Positions 19,554 to 27,376 of a stretch of DNA of 64,000 nt are shown piece by piece. How positions within the stretch are numbered: position 1 is the first letter of the stretch; each line of letters starts with the position of its first letter. The stretch spans positions 4,456,001 through 4,520,000 of the forward strand of contig NZ_CP066356.1 in the NCBI RefSeq assembly GCF_023278185.1, given 5' to 3'. The DNA comes from Bradyrhizobium elkanii USDA 76 (GTDB lineage: Bacteria > Pseudomonadota > Alphaproteobacteria > Rhizobiales > Xanthobacteraceae). The notes under the pieces are model-generated. The model saw only the letters and a list, made by a program, of their open reading frames with translations. It was not told where the DNA came from and searched no databases. The position numbers were made by a program, and so were the translations under genes.

Positions 19554-19643
19554 GTGATTGCTGAACACTTCCTGGTCTGGGCTGCGCTGCTGAGCGTTCT
19601 GGTCTTCCTGGCGTGCCAGTCGCCGGGGCGCGGACACCGATAA
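19554..19643 (+). CDS. Possible 29-residue membrane micropeptide
   Basis: A GTG codon preceded by ATGGGGGGCC (a strong GGGG Shine-Dalgarno-like run) opens a 29-residue frame, MIAEHFLVWAALLSVLVFLACQ then SPGRGHR. It is a single hydrophobic helix with a short basic tail, like known small membrane proteins. It stands between the secreted repeat protein and the MarR gene. There is no homology call; the evidence is the ribosome-binding site and composition only. Confidence 0.35.
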   Translation: MIAEHFLVWAALLSVLVFLACQSPGRGHR

Positions 19644-19726
19644 GTCTCCGCGTCGTACGCTTCGCAAGGTGAGCGGCGCGACCGTGCCGGTTGCCAGTCG
19701 TCCCGTCCGTTGAAGAGCCGGTCGCT

Positions 19727-20239
19727 TCAGGCTTCGGCCTCCATCGCAACAATCAGGCAGGCCTTTTCCAGGCGGTTGGTGAGCATCGAAAGCTTGGCCG
19801 TGAACTCGGCCAGCTCAGGCTCGCTGAACTCCTCGAAGACGGTTTTCTTGAACGCCTTGTGCTGTTCGGCGAGGCCTGCGAGATGCCTTTTGGTCTTGTC
19901 GGTCAGCGACAACCGGACCACGCGCGCATCGGCCGGGGAGGGCGAGCGCCGCAGCAGCTCCTTCTGCTCGAGCAGCTTGGATTGCGTGGTCACGAACGAC
20001 GGATCGACGTGCAGCAGCTTCGACACCACGTTGATCGGCACGCCGTCATCCTTGTCGAGATCCGAGATCGCGATCAGAATCATCCATTGCGGACCGCTGA
20101 CGCCAAGCGACCTGCCCCAGAACTGACGGACACGCTCCAGGTGGGAGTTGATGGCCGAAATTTCGAGCGTGAATCGCTTGATGATGTCGAGATGTTCGAT
20201 GGCGCGCTGGCGCGTCGTATCCTTCCTTGTCACTGACAC
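19727..20239 (-). CDS. MarR-family transcriptional regulator
   Basis: A 170-residue winged-helix regulator starting at GTG with an AGAGGAAG ribosome-binding site. The core contains LGVSGPQWMILIAISDLDKDDGVPINVVSKLLHVDPSFVTTQSKLLEQKELLRRSPSPADARVVRLSLTDK, covering the recognition helix and the wing with its DxR motif. MarR proteins usually repress a divergent gene until a small ligand binds. The divergent neighbour is the major porin, 453 bp away. The intergenic region holds two palindromes that could be operators. The ligand is unknown. Confidence 0.92.
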   Translation of the reverse strand: MSVTRKDTTRQRAIEHLDIIKRFTLEISAINSHLERVRQFWGRSLGVSGPQWMILIAISDLDKDDGVPINVVSKLLHVDPSFVTTQSKLLEQKELLRRSPSPADARVVRLSLTDKTKRHLAGLAEQHKAFKKTVFEEFSEPELAEFTAKLSMLTNRLEKACLIVAMEAEA

Positions 20240-20692
20240 AGCTTCCTCTTCCCTCAGGCGCCGACTCAGCTTTGTGCTGATTTATTTCTTGTTTTCTGCG
20301 CGGCATACGTTTTTTCCCGTAAGCCGCCAACGAACGCAAGTGAACGTAAAGTAATTATGATGGTCGTGTGACGGTTGGACTATTTGGGGTGTGACAAGTT
20401 TTCCTAGGTAAGCAAAGGGCTTACAGGCAGCGTTGCCGGCGAGACACAGTGTGGCCGCATTCGCATTCCTGACTTTATAAACTATTTTGATTGGCGAACT
20501 GGCCAATGCATATTGAACCAGGCGGTAGGGGAATCTCGATCGTCCCGTTGCGGTGATCGTTCAAGTCCGTCGCACACCACAGATTGATCTGAGGGTGCGG
20601 GGTTTGGGGAAAACGGTCTTGGACAATGCGGGAGGATCACGAGGCGCTCGCGGCCTCGGACTCTCCGCATATGAGCAACTTGGAGGTTTAAT
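20240..20692. promoter_or_regulatory. 453-bp divergent regulatory region, MarR gene / porin
   Basis: I see two small palindromes: GTAAGC-AAAGG-GCTTAC (20408-20424) and ATTGGC-GAACTG-GCCAAT (20490-20507). A weak sigma-70-like pair TTGATT (20487-20492) and CATATT (20509-20514), 16 bp apart, flanks the second palindrome and would give the porin mRNA a leader of about 170 nt. I call no genes here. Confidence 0.45.
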
Positions 20693-22225
20693 ATGAATTT
20701 GAAGAGCCTTATCCTGGGCTCGACGGCTGCGCTGGTCGCGGTCGGCGGGGCACAGGCGGCCGATCTTCCCGTCAAGGCCAAAGCGGTCGAGTACGTGAAG
20801 GTTTGCTCGCTCTACGGTCCGGGCTTCTACTACATCCCCGGCACCGACACCTGCATCAAGCTGGGCGGCTATGTGCGCGCTGACGTCGTGGTGAACGGCA
20901 ACAGCGTGTACGGCGCGAACTACAACGGCGCCAGCGGTGCCAACAACCGTTTCACGAACGGCTACACTTGGCGTTCGCGTGAAGACTTCAACGTCGATAC
21001 GCGCACCGCGACCGAATACGGCGTGGTCCGCACCTATTTCGATGCGGTGTTCACCTGGACCTCCGACACCTATGCCGGCCAGGGCAACGGCTCGACCGTG
21101 TACTCGGCGATCGGCTCGTCTTCTGCGCCGAACAACGCAGGTTCGGGCAACGTGGCTGCCGGTACGGTCGGCGTCTACTACGCCTTCATCCAGTTCGCCG
21201 GCTTCACGATGGGTAAGGCGGTTTCGCAGTTCGCTGCCCCCTGGAACGGTTATCCGGGCAACAACTACGACGCGCTCGTCGGTGGCGTGAACACCACCAA
21301 CGGCATCAACCAGTTCACCTACACCGCGCAGTTCGGCAACGGCGTGTCGCTCGCTCTGTCGGCGCAGGACCAGGTTGCCTACATGCAGGCTGGTGTGAAC
21401 AACCTCGGCGTCGGTGGTGCTTACGGCTCCAGCGACTACGCCGGCACGATCGCTCCGGATTTCGTCGCTTCGCTCAAGGTTGACCAGGCTTGGGGTATCT
21501 TCCAGGCGTCGGTCGCCGCGCATGACAACCACGCTGCCTACTACGGCGGCACCGAGTTGACCGGCCATCCCGACGACAAGTGGGGTTGGGCTGGTGCGTT
21601 GGCCCTGTCGATCAAGAACATCCCGACCGGCCCCGGCGACACCATCAACATCCAGGGCGTCTACACCGACGGTGCGACCCGTTACAACATCCAGGAACTG
21701 GCCAGCCAGGCCAGCTCGATCGCCATCTTCGGCGGTTCGAGCCTGCCGGGCGTCTATGGCAGCGTTGGCTTCGGAACGGCACCCGACACGGTGTTCGGCC
21801 CCGGTGGTCAGCAGCAGTCCATCAAGACCTGGGGTATGCGCGGTGCGTACACCCACAACTGGGATCCCTACTGGAACACCAGCTTGTACGGTGCGTTCGC
21901 CGCTGTTTCGTACAACGATGCGGCTAAGTCGCTCATCTGCGGCGTTGGTGGCGTCGGTGGTTCGTTCCGTGCCGCATTCGCTGGCGGCGCCGGCGTGACC
22001 GCTTGCAACCCCGACTACAACATCGCGCAGATCGGCGTGATCACCCGTTGGACCCCGGTCAAGAACCTGACCTTCTCGGCCGACGTGACCTACTCGCACC
22101 TCGATCAGAAGTATGCCGGTATCATCACCACGTCGTCGACTGCTATCGGCAAGCCGACCGCGACCTACGAGCTGAAGGATCAGGACACTGTCCAGATGCT
22201 CTTCCGCGCTCAGCGCAACTGGTAA
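20693..22225 (+). CDS. Alphaproteobacterial porin (porin_2 / Omp2-type)
   Basis: A 510-residue outer-membrane porin of the Rhizobiales Omp2/RopA-like family (PF02530). It has a signal peptide (ending GGAQA) and the characteristic mature start ADLPVKAKAVEYVKVCSLYGPGFYYIPGTDTCIKLGGYVRAD, with the two conserved cysteines. A beta barrel rich in Tyr, Asn and Gly follows, ending in LFRAQRNW. It forms a trimeric diffusion channel and is typically very abundant. Codon use looks strongly biased, consistent with high expression. A strong terminator follows. The upstream MarR gene may control it. The gene is 510 codons, at the long end of the family. Confidence 0.95.
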   Translation: MNLKSLILGSTAALVAVGGAQAADLPVKAKAVEYVKVCSLYGPGFYYIPGTDTCIKLGGYVRADVVVNGNSVYGANYNGASGANNRFTNGYTWRSREDFNVDTRTATEYGVVRTYFDAVFTWTSDTYAGQGNGSTVYSAIGSSSAPNNAGSGNVAAGTVGVYYAFIQFAGFTMGKAVSQFAAPWNGYPGNNYDALVGGVNTTNGINQFTYTAQFGNGVSLALSAQDQVAYMQAGVNNLGVGGAYGSSDYAGTIAPDFVASLKVDQAWGIFQASVAAHDNHAAYYGGTELTGHPDDKWGWAGALALSIKNIPTGPGDTINIQGVYTDGATRYNIQELASQASSIAIFGGSSLPGVYGSVGFGTAPDTVFGPGGQQQSIKTWGMRGAYTHNWDPYWNTSLYGAFAAVSYNDAAKSLICGVGGVGGSFRAAFAGGAGVTACNPDYNIAQIGVITRWTPVKNLTFSADVTYSHLDQKYAGIITTSSTAIGKPTATYELKDQDTVQMLFRAQRNW

Positions 22226-22255
22226 TTCCGGTTGATCTGATCACGATCCAGCAGA

Positions 22256-22284
22256 ACCCCGGCAGGCAACTGCCGGGGTTTTTC
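22256..22284 (+). terminator. Rho-independent terminator of the porin gene
   Basis: Stem ACCCCGGCAG (22257-22266 region) pairs with CTGCCGGGGT (22270-22279) around a tight loop and is followed by TTTTTC. It lies about 30 bp after the porin stop. Confidence 0.92.
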
Positions 22285-22404
22285 TTTGCGGAAGATTCTG
22301 AGGAGAGCTGAGCTGCGTCATTTCGGTCCACGCGAACCACGAAGACGAGCCATGCGATTCATTAGCCGCAGACTTGTTTACTTACCTGATTTACTAAACT
22401 ATAT

Positions 22405-22490
22405 ACGCCACGGCCAACACATTGCATGATGGCTCTTAGCTAGCTGCTAAGCCTCCCAAACCTCCGGCAATGCCCTGCCGGAGGTTTTTG
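22405..22490 (+). ncRNA. Candidate small RNA downstream of the porin gene
   Basis: After the porin terminator there is an AT-rich promoter-like stretch (TTGTTT at 22374, TAAACTATATA at 22395-22405). A hairpin GGCTCTTAGC-TAGCT-GCTAAGCC follows at 22431-22453. Then a second strong intrinsic terminator, ACCTCCGGCA (22460-22469) / TGCCGGAGGT (22476-22485) with TTTT, ends it. No open frame fits between. A terminator without a preceding gene suggests an independent transcript of about 70-90 nt. The boundaries are approximate. Confidence 0.45.
22460..22490 (+). terminator. Second intrinsic terminator downstream of the porin gene
   Basis: A perfect 10-bp stem (22460-22469 / 22476-22485) with a 6-nt loop is followed by TTTTTG. 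It would terminate the candidate sRNA or porin read-through. Confidence 0.85.
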
Positions 22491-22625
22491 ATTCAAGGCC
22501 AGCGTTGACGATGGCGGCGCGCGTGGCCCGCGCAAGCTGCGGCCGGCGATCGGGTTGCCGTCGCCTTGCCGATTCGACGTCGTCAAGATTTGACGGAATC
22601 GATCCGCAGTGCATTCTCGCCATTC

Positions 22626-22838
22626 ATGGGACGCTTCAAGAACAGCCGCCTGGCGCGCATGAGCAGCGGCCACTATTGCCTGATCCGGGATCTCGGGCTG
22701 GTGAAGGGCGGCAAAGGGTTGCGGCACCATGAGGTGATCATCGATTTCTCGTGGCGCGGCCTGCTCAAGCTGGCGCTGAGCGCGGGTGCCGGCGTCCTGC
22801 GGCGGCGCGCATCCGTGCGCATCGAGACCGCCGAATAG
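22626..22838 (+). CDS. Hypothetical protein, about 70 residues
   Basis: From ATG 22626 the frame gives 70 residues; an in-frame TTG at 22566 would extend it to 90. It is basic and contains LARMSSGHYCLIRDLGLVKGGKGLRHHEVIIDFSWRGLLKLALSAGAGVLRRRAS, i.e. a polar start and one moderately hydrophobic helix. I see no convincing ribosome-binding site and no family. An opposing frame on the minus strand is less protein-like. Keep as tentative. Confidence 0.35.
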   Translation: MGRFKNSRLARMSSGHYCLIRDLGLVKGGKGLRHHEVIIDFSWRGLLKLALSAGAGVLRRRASVRIETAE

Positions 22839-23014
22839 CGCGGGGCCGCGTCGCTTGGTCTGCAGCCGGGATGCGCGCGATCATCGCGTGAGGCTCACGC
22901 GCTTCGCGAACAAATATTCGAATTCGGGCGATGTGATCCCAACATTGACAGGGCTTGGCCCATGACGAGCGCGCGCTGTGCCACGCCGCGCGCTGCGCTC
23001 TGCGCCGGTTGCGA

Positions 23015-23152
23015 TCAGCGTGGTCCATCCGCGCAGGTGCTGTCGCGCCGCTTCGCTGGAGTTGCCTCGGCGGCAGCGGCCGCGGTGGAAATTCCGGCCG
23101 CGATCGCCATCAGCGTTGTCGCGACCAATCTGTTCAGGATGTGCACGATCAT
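23015..23152 (-). CDS. Possible small secreted peptide, 45 residues
   Basis: On the minus strand an ATG at 23152 (or GTG at 23146) follows AGGAGACG, a good Shine-Dalgarno sequence, best spaced for the GTG. The product starts with a signal-peptide-like segment, LNRLVATTLMAIAAGISTAAAAAEA, and ends in a short hydrophilic tail with one cysteine (RRDSTCADGPR). The mature part would be under 20 residues. The call rests on the ribosome-binding site and signal peptide only. Confidence 0.4.
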   Translation of the reverse strand: MIVHILNRLVATTLMAIAAGISTAAAAAEATPAKRRDSTCADGPR

Positions 23153-23380
23153 CGTCTCCTGTTGTCGATGTCGGATTGTTCGCAACGCGGAATGATCTCG
23201 TTACGCCGCCGCCGCTTCAATTTGCTGCAAGCGGCTCACCTGCGCGTGAGGAGGCGCCGTTGCTGGGCGACAATTCGGTGATGTAAGGTGCCGCAGCCAA
23301 GCGGTCAGGACTGCGATCCGCGCCCGGCCGAAACAAAGAAGAACCAGGGCAAGAAAAATAAGGGAAGGAACGGATCTCAC

Positions 23381-24349
23381 ATGAAGGATTTTGCCGGAAA
23401 GATTGCCGTCATCACCGGTGGCGGCACGGGCATGGGGCGCGAGCTGGCACGGCAGCTCGTTGCCGAGGGCTGCAATGTTGCGATGTGCGACGTATCCGCA
23501 GAGGCGATGGCCGAGACCAAGCGGCTCTGCGAGGTCGAGAAGCTGCCGCAGGGCCTGCGCATCACCACCCACGTTGCCGACGTCTCGATCGAGGATCACT
23601 ACAAGCGCTTCCGCGATGAGCTGATCGAGCAGCAGGCGACCGACAAGATCCACCTGCTGTTCAACAACGCCGGCATCGGCGGCGGCGGCAGTCTGTTCTC
23701 CAACACGCGCGAGCAGTGGGAGCGCACCTTCAACATCTGCTGGGGCGGCGTCTATCTCGGCGTCCGCACCTTCCTGCCGCTGCTCGTGAAGGCCGACGAG
23801 GCGCACATCGTCAACACCTCGAGCGTCAACGGTTTCTGGGCCTCGGTCGGCATGGGCGTGTCGCACACCGCCTACAGCGCGGCGAAGTTCGCCGTGAAGG
23901 GATTCACCGAGGCGATGATCAACGATCTCCGTCTCAACGCGCCGCATGTGAAGTGCTCGGTCGTGATGCCCGGTCACATCGGCACCTCGATCGTGTCGAA
24001 CTCGCGCAAGGTGCAACTCGGCACCAGCTCCGATCACCTGACCGCCGACGAGCTGACGCAAGCGCGCCAGCGCCTGAAGGGGCAGGGCATCGACGTTGCC
24101 AAGATGTCGGATGCCGACATCCAGCAGCTTGCGCTCGACCGCGATCGCATTTTCCGCGACGAGGCGCCGACCTCGGCGGCCGCCGCCGCCAAGATCATCC
24201 TCGACGGCGTCAAGGCCGAGCGCTGGCGCATTCTGGTCGGCGACGATGCGCACCTGCTTGATGAGCGCGTGCGCAAGACGCCGGAGCAGGCCTACACGCC
24301 GGAGTTCTACCAGAACATCGTGACGGCGACCGGCTGGAAGGTCGGCTGA
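23381..24349 (+). CDS. Short-chain dehydrogenase/reductase
   Basis: A 322-residue classical SDR. The Rossmann motif TGGGTGMG near residue 13, the DVS turn after the second strand, NNAG, and the catalytic Ser...Tyr-x-x-x-Lys (SSVNGFW...AYSAAK) are all intact. The MCDVS segment suggests NAD(H) preference (Asp after beta-2). A C-terminal extension of about 60 residues beyond the core is typical of a Rhizobiales subgroup. I start at the ATG preceded by AAGGAAC. The substrate is unknown, and the gene is monocistronic. Confidence 0.93.
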   Translation: MKDFAGKIAVITGGGTGMGRELARQLVAEGCNVAMCDVSAEAMAETKRLCEVEKLPQGLRITTHVADVSIEDHYKRFRDELIEQQATDKIHLLFNNAGIGGGGSLFSNTREQWERTFNICWGGVYLGVRTFLPLLVKADEAHIVNTSSVNGFWASVGMGVSHTAYSAAKFAVKGFTEAMINDLRLNAPHVKCSVVMPGHIGTSIVSNSRKVQLGTSSDHLTADELTQARQRLKGQGIDVAKMSDADIQQLALDRDRIFRDEAPTSAAAAAKIILDGVKAERWRILVGDDAHLLDERVRKTPEQAYTPEFYQNIVTATGWKVG

Positions 24350-24391
24350 ACGACCGTCCCGCATCGCGTGCGGGACGGCTTCACTCAAGCG

Positions 24392-24859
24392 CTACCCGCG
24401 CATCGCGCGCTGGCGCGAGCCCGCCTGATAAGCGAGGCGGTGGTGCCCCGAGCAATAGGGCATGCCGCCGAGCGGCGTGTTGCCGCAGAAGCAGAAATCA
24501 TCGGCGCCCGGGGTGCTGATCGGCCAGCGGCAGCGCTGCTCGCTCAGCTCGAACAGCGAGCAATTGTTGGCGCTGACGATCGGTGCATCGTCGCAGGGCT
24601 GCTCGTAGACCGCCTGAAGCAACCCGAGCTGCTGCTTGGCGGTCGCCCGTTGCGCGGCGTGCGCGGCGGATTTCTTGCGCCGGGCCCGGCGTTCGTCCGG
24701 CGTCGTGCGCGTGAGGTTCAGCCGCGACAGCTTGCCGATCACCGCATTGCGGCTGACGCCGATATTGACGGCGATGTCGCGGCAGGAGAGGCCGGCTTCA
24801 AAGTAGATCCTGAGTTGGTCGACGCGCTCCGGCGTCCAGGTTGGTTCGATGGCAATCAT
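24392..24859 (-). CDS. GcrA-family cell-cycle regulator paralogue
   Basis: A 155-residue protein matching GcrA (PF07750). The N-terminal helix-turn-helix reads WTPERVDQLRIYFEAGLSCRDIAVNIGVSRNAVIGKLSRLNL. The C-terminal sigma-70-interacting module reads CRWPISTPGADDFCFCGNTPLGGMPYCSGHHRLAYQ. GcrA works with CcrM methylation to activate cell-cycle promoters. The DNA-binding part has I-G-V-S for the more usual GGVT, and the middle is shorter and basic, so this may be a second GcrA-like copy rather than the main regulator. The start is placed at MIAIEPTWTPE; the frame is open 20 codons upstream. Confidence 0.88.
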   Translation of the reverse strand: MIAIEPTWTPERVDQLRIYFEAGLSCRDIAVNIGVSRNAVIGKLSRLNLTRTTPDERRARRKKSAAHAAQRATAKQQLGLLQAVYEQPCDDAPIVSANNCSLFELSEQRCRWPISTPGADDFCFCGNTPLGGMPYCSGHHRLAYQAGSRQRAMRG

Positions 24860-24958
24860 CTGACGGTTCCACGTTCTGTGTTGAACCGCCGCGCCGGCAC
24901 ACGCCCCTGAGCTCACCACGCGATGACAAGCAATCGCGCCGTGATCTCATCCCGTTTT

Positions 24959-25007
24959 GAGCATGATCTCTTCGGAAAACCGGTCTCCACTTTTCCGGAT
25001 CATGCTC
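24959..25007. repeat. Palindromic repeat family A, copy 2
   Basis: Arms GAGCATGATC (24959-24968) and GATCATGCTC (24998-25007), with the inner CGGAAAA/TTTTCCG pair as in the copy at 4814. The boundary CTAGAGC on the minus strand (25010-25004) contains the TAG stop of the small gene at 25007-25207. Confidence 0.85.
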
Positions 25008-25207
25008 TAGGGCGTGCGGCCGTTGTCGCGGATTGCAAGCAACCCGTCCTTGATGGCGAGCCGAATGCCTTCCTCGATCAATGTCCGTGCGACGCCCGGG
25101 ACGCTCGTGCCGTGGGTGCCCTGTCTCACCAGCTTCTCGAGGTATCCGATGGTCGAGAGCGCCAGCGTGACCGGGACGCGGTCGGTTTCGGCCTTTTCCG
25201 TAGCCAT
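25007..25207 (-). CDS. Small ribbon-helix-helix-like protein, function unknown
   Basis: A 66-residue protein: a polar start (ATEKAETDR), then a strand-helix-helix pattern VPVTLALSTIGYLEKLVRQGTHGTSVPGVARTLIEEGIRLAIKDGLLAIR. This fits the ribbon-helix-helix fold (MetJ/Arc) by pattern, but I cannot prove it. Its upstream region has two tandem TCTATTTAG copies 11 bp apart, the kind of operator such proteins use for autoregulation. The last codons and TAG stop overlap a family A repeat. No toxin partner is adjacent. Confidence 0.6.
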   Translation of the reverse strand: MATEKAETDRVPVTLALSTIGYLEKLVRQGTHGTSVPGVARTLIEEGIRLAIKDGLLAIRDNGRTP

Positions 25208-25246
25208 GGTGAAACGCTTAACCCTGAACGCCCGTACTGAAAAGTA

Positions 25247-25266
25247 TCTATTTAGAGTCTATTTAG
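25247..25266. promoter_or_regulatory. Tandem TCTATTTAG operator-like repeat
   Basis: TCTATTTAG occurs at 25247-25255 and 25258-25266, an exact 9-bp direct repeat with an 11-bp period (one helical turn). It lies 40-60 bp upstream of the small ribbon-helix-helix-like gene, in the promoter position, and is AT-rich against a GC-rich background. Confidence 0.5.
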
Positions 25267-25320
25267 GAATATGGCGGTCCGTCAAGCTGTGAACCGCAAA
25301 TTGCGGGCGGCCGCATCCAG

Positions 25321-25347
25321 CCGCGCCGGAGGCCAGTTCCGGCGCGG
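25321..25347. terminator. Hairpin after the acyl-CoA synthetase gene
   Basis: A perfect 10-bp stem CCGCGCCGGA (25321-25330) / TCCGGCGCGG (25338-25347) with a 7-nt loop, 35 bp past the synthetase stop on the minus strand. There is no T-run, so its termination strength is uncertain. Confidence 0.45.
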
Positions 25348-25381
25348 TATTGTAGTCAGATTGTCTTGAATAATGAGGGTG

Positions 25382-27214
25382 TTAGGACCGTAACTCGACC
25401 TTGACCGGGAACTTCTTGAGGAGCCGCTCAGCGGTCTCGGCCTTGTCCGGAGGTGCGCTCACACTCAGGTACAGCCCGCGGGACGGATCGGTGACCGCCT
25501 CGACACTGACCTCGCCGGACAACCCTTCCAGCGCCAGCAGCTCGCGCGCGGCCTCGCCGGCGGCGATCTCGCGCAGCTTCGGCTTGAAGATCTTGCCGAC
25601 CGGCGTGACCGGCATCTCCGCAATCACCGACACCACGCGCGGGCGCGCCGGCGGCTCCAGGATGTTGTCCTGCACGAAGGCGGCGAGCGCGTTCGGATCG
25701 ATATGGGAGCCGGGCTGCGCCGAGACGAACAGCATCGGCACTTCGCCGGCGTAGGTGTCGGGACGTCCGACGGCCGCGGCAAGCGCCACGCCCGGAAACG
25801 CGAGCGCGGCGTCCTCGATCGCGCGCGGATCGATGTTGTGGCCGCCGCGGATGATGACGTCCTTGGCGCGGCCCATGATGTAGACGAAGCCGTCGGCATC
25901 GATCCGGCAGATGTCGCCGGTGCGCAGCCAGCCGTCGCGAAACGCCTCCTCGGTCTGCTTCTTGTCGACATAGCCGGCGAACACCTGCGGCCCCCTGGTC
26001 AGCAGTTCGCCGACCGGCGAGGGCCACGGCCCGGTGTGGAGCTTGCCGCCGTCGAGGATCGCAAGCTCGACCAGCGGATTGCGGGTGCCGACGCTCTCGG
26101 CGCGCGGCTTCACGCCGTGCACATCGTGAGTGATGGCACCGGCAAGCTCGGTCATGCCGTAGAGCTGCTGGATGCAGGGGCCGCCCCAGGTCGCAAGATA
26201 ACGCCGCTCGATCTCCGGCGGGCAGATCGAGGCGCCGGTGGCGGTGACACGCAGGGTCGAGATGTCGCTGTCCGCGACCGGGATATCGGCGAGGGCGCCG
26301 AGTATCGTCGGCACGTTGCCGGCGATGTTGATGCGGTACTTCTCGATGATCTGCCAGAAATGCCGGACCAGCGCCGGATCGCGCGCGCCGGCGGGGCCGG
26401 GGATCACCATCGTCGTGCCGGCCGCCAGGGAATTGGCCGTGGTGCAGAACAGGCCGCCGACATGGAACAGCGGCATCGTGATCATCGCGCGCTCGCCGCG
26501 ATGGAAATCGAGCGCCATCCGCGAGGATACCGTGGAGGCGACCATCGCGCGATTGGTGAGCCGCGCCACCTTAGGATGGCCGGTGGTGCCGCCGGTCGGC
26601 AGCATCACGGCGACGCGGTCGGCCTCGCTCATGTCCTTGGACTTGCCGTAGTCGTCGCGCCAGGCGGGATCAGGCCGCAGCACCTCGCCGTCGAAGGCGA
26701 TGCTGCCGTCGAGCGGCACGATCACGATGCGCTTCAGGGACGGCACCTCGCGCTGCAGGCCCTCGACCCGCTCATAGAGCCCGCCCGGCATGCCTGGCGG
26801 CGGCGCCAGCAACAGCTTTGCGTTGATCGCATTGAGCTGGGCGACGATCGCTTCGCGCGTGAACAGCAGGTTGAGCGGCTCGGCGACACCGCAGGCGGCA
26901 GCGCCGAAGATCGCGACGACGGTCGCGGGGCACGCCGGGAGCAGGACAGCCACCGCATCGTCCTTGCCGATGCCCTGCTTACGGAAATAGGTTTCAGCGG
27001 CCTTGATGCAGCCCATCAGCTGATCGTTCGAGATCACGAGCGGGTTGGGATCGAGCGGCGAGCGCAGATAGATCGCGGCTTCGGCGTCCGGCGCGCCCTG
27101 CGGGCCGCGGGCAATGAGGTCGAGGATGCGCGGGCAGGCGGCGAGCGTCTTCTGCATCTCCCTGTCGCGCGCAGCTTCGTCGGCCGGCGAAAGCCTGTCC
27201 TTGAGCATGTCCAT
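25382..27214 (-). CDS. Acyl-CoA synthetase (class I adenylate-forming enzyme)
   Basis: A 610-residue AMP-binding enzyme that activates an acid to acyl-AMP and then acyl-CoA. Core motifs are intact: VMLPTGGTTGHPKVARLTNRAM (A3), QLYGMTELAG (A5), RTGDICRIDADGFVYIMGRAKDVIIRGGHNIDP (A7-A8 hinge), and VGKIFKPKLRE with the catalytic lysine (A10). A C-terminal extension of about 60 residues (SVEAVTDPSRGLYLSVSAP...) follows the usual end. It is FadD-like, but chain length or aromatic specificity cannot be read. I use ATG 27214 (MDMLKDRL). It is monocistronic, next to the formamidase gene after a repeat. Confidence 0.92.
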   Translation of the reverse strand: MDMLKDRLSPADEAARDREMQKTLAACPRILDLIARGPQGAPDAEAAIYLRSPLDPNPLVISNDQLMGCIKAAETYFRKQGIGKDDAVAVLLPACPATVVAIFGAAACGVAEPLNLLFTREAIVAQLNAINAKLLLAPPPGMPGGLYERVEGLQREVPSLKRIVIVPLDGSIAFDGEVLRPDPAWRDDYGKSKDMSEADRVAVMLPTGGTTGHPKVARLTNRAMVASTVSSRMALDFHRGERAMITMPLFHVGGLFCTTANSLAAGTTMVIPGPAGARDPALVRHFWQIIEKYRINIAGNVPTILGALADIPVADSDISTLRVTATGASICPPEIERRYLATWGGPCIQQLYGMTELAGAITHDVHGVKPRAESVGTRNPLVELAILDGGKLHTGPWPSPVGELLTRGPQVFAGYVDKKQTEEAFRDGWLRTGDICRIDADGFVYIMGRAKDVIIRGGHNIDPRAIEDAALAFPGVALAAAVGRPDTYAGEVPMLFVSAQPGSHIDPNALAAFVQDNILEPPARPRVVSVIAEMPVTPVGKIFKPKLREIAAGEAARELLALEGLSGEVSVEAVTDPSRGLYLSVSAPPDKAETAERLLKKFPVKVELRS

Positions 27215-27297
27215 CCCCGTCCATTTTTGTTCGTTGGGACGGGGATTGTATCGAGCCGTGCTCGCGGAACACAAGTGCGGCTATTTATCCACTTGGT

Positions 27298-27375
27298 CAT
27301 TCCGGGGCGGCTCGTAGAGCCGAACCCGGAATCTCGAGATTCCGGATTCGATGCTGCGCATCCCTCCAGAATGAC
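27298..27375. repeat. Intergenic palindromic repeat (CATTCCGGGGCGGCTC type)
   Basis: This stretch contains GGCTCGTAGAGCC, CCGGAATCTCGAGATTCCGG and the end sequence CCTCCAGAATGACG, a set of nested palindromes between the synthetase and formamidase genes. It resembles other Bradyrhizobium intergenic repeats with CATTCCGG/AGAATGACG ends. There is only one copy in this window. Confidence 0.65.
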
Positions 27376-27376
27376 G

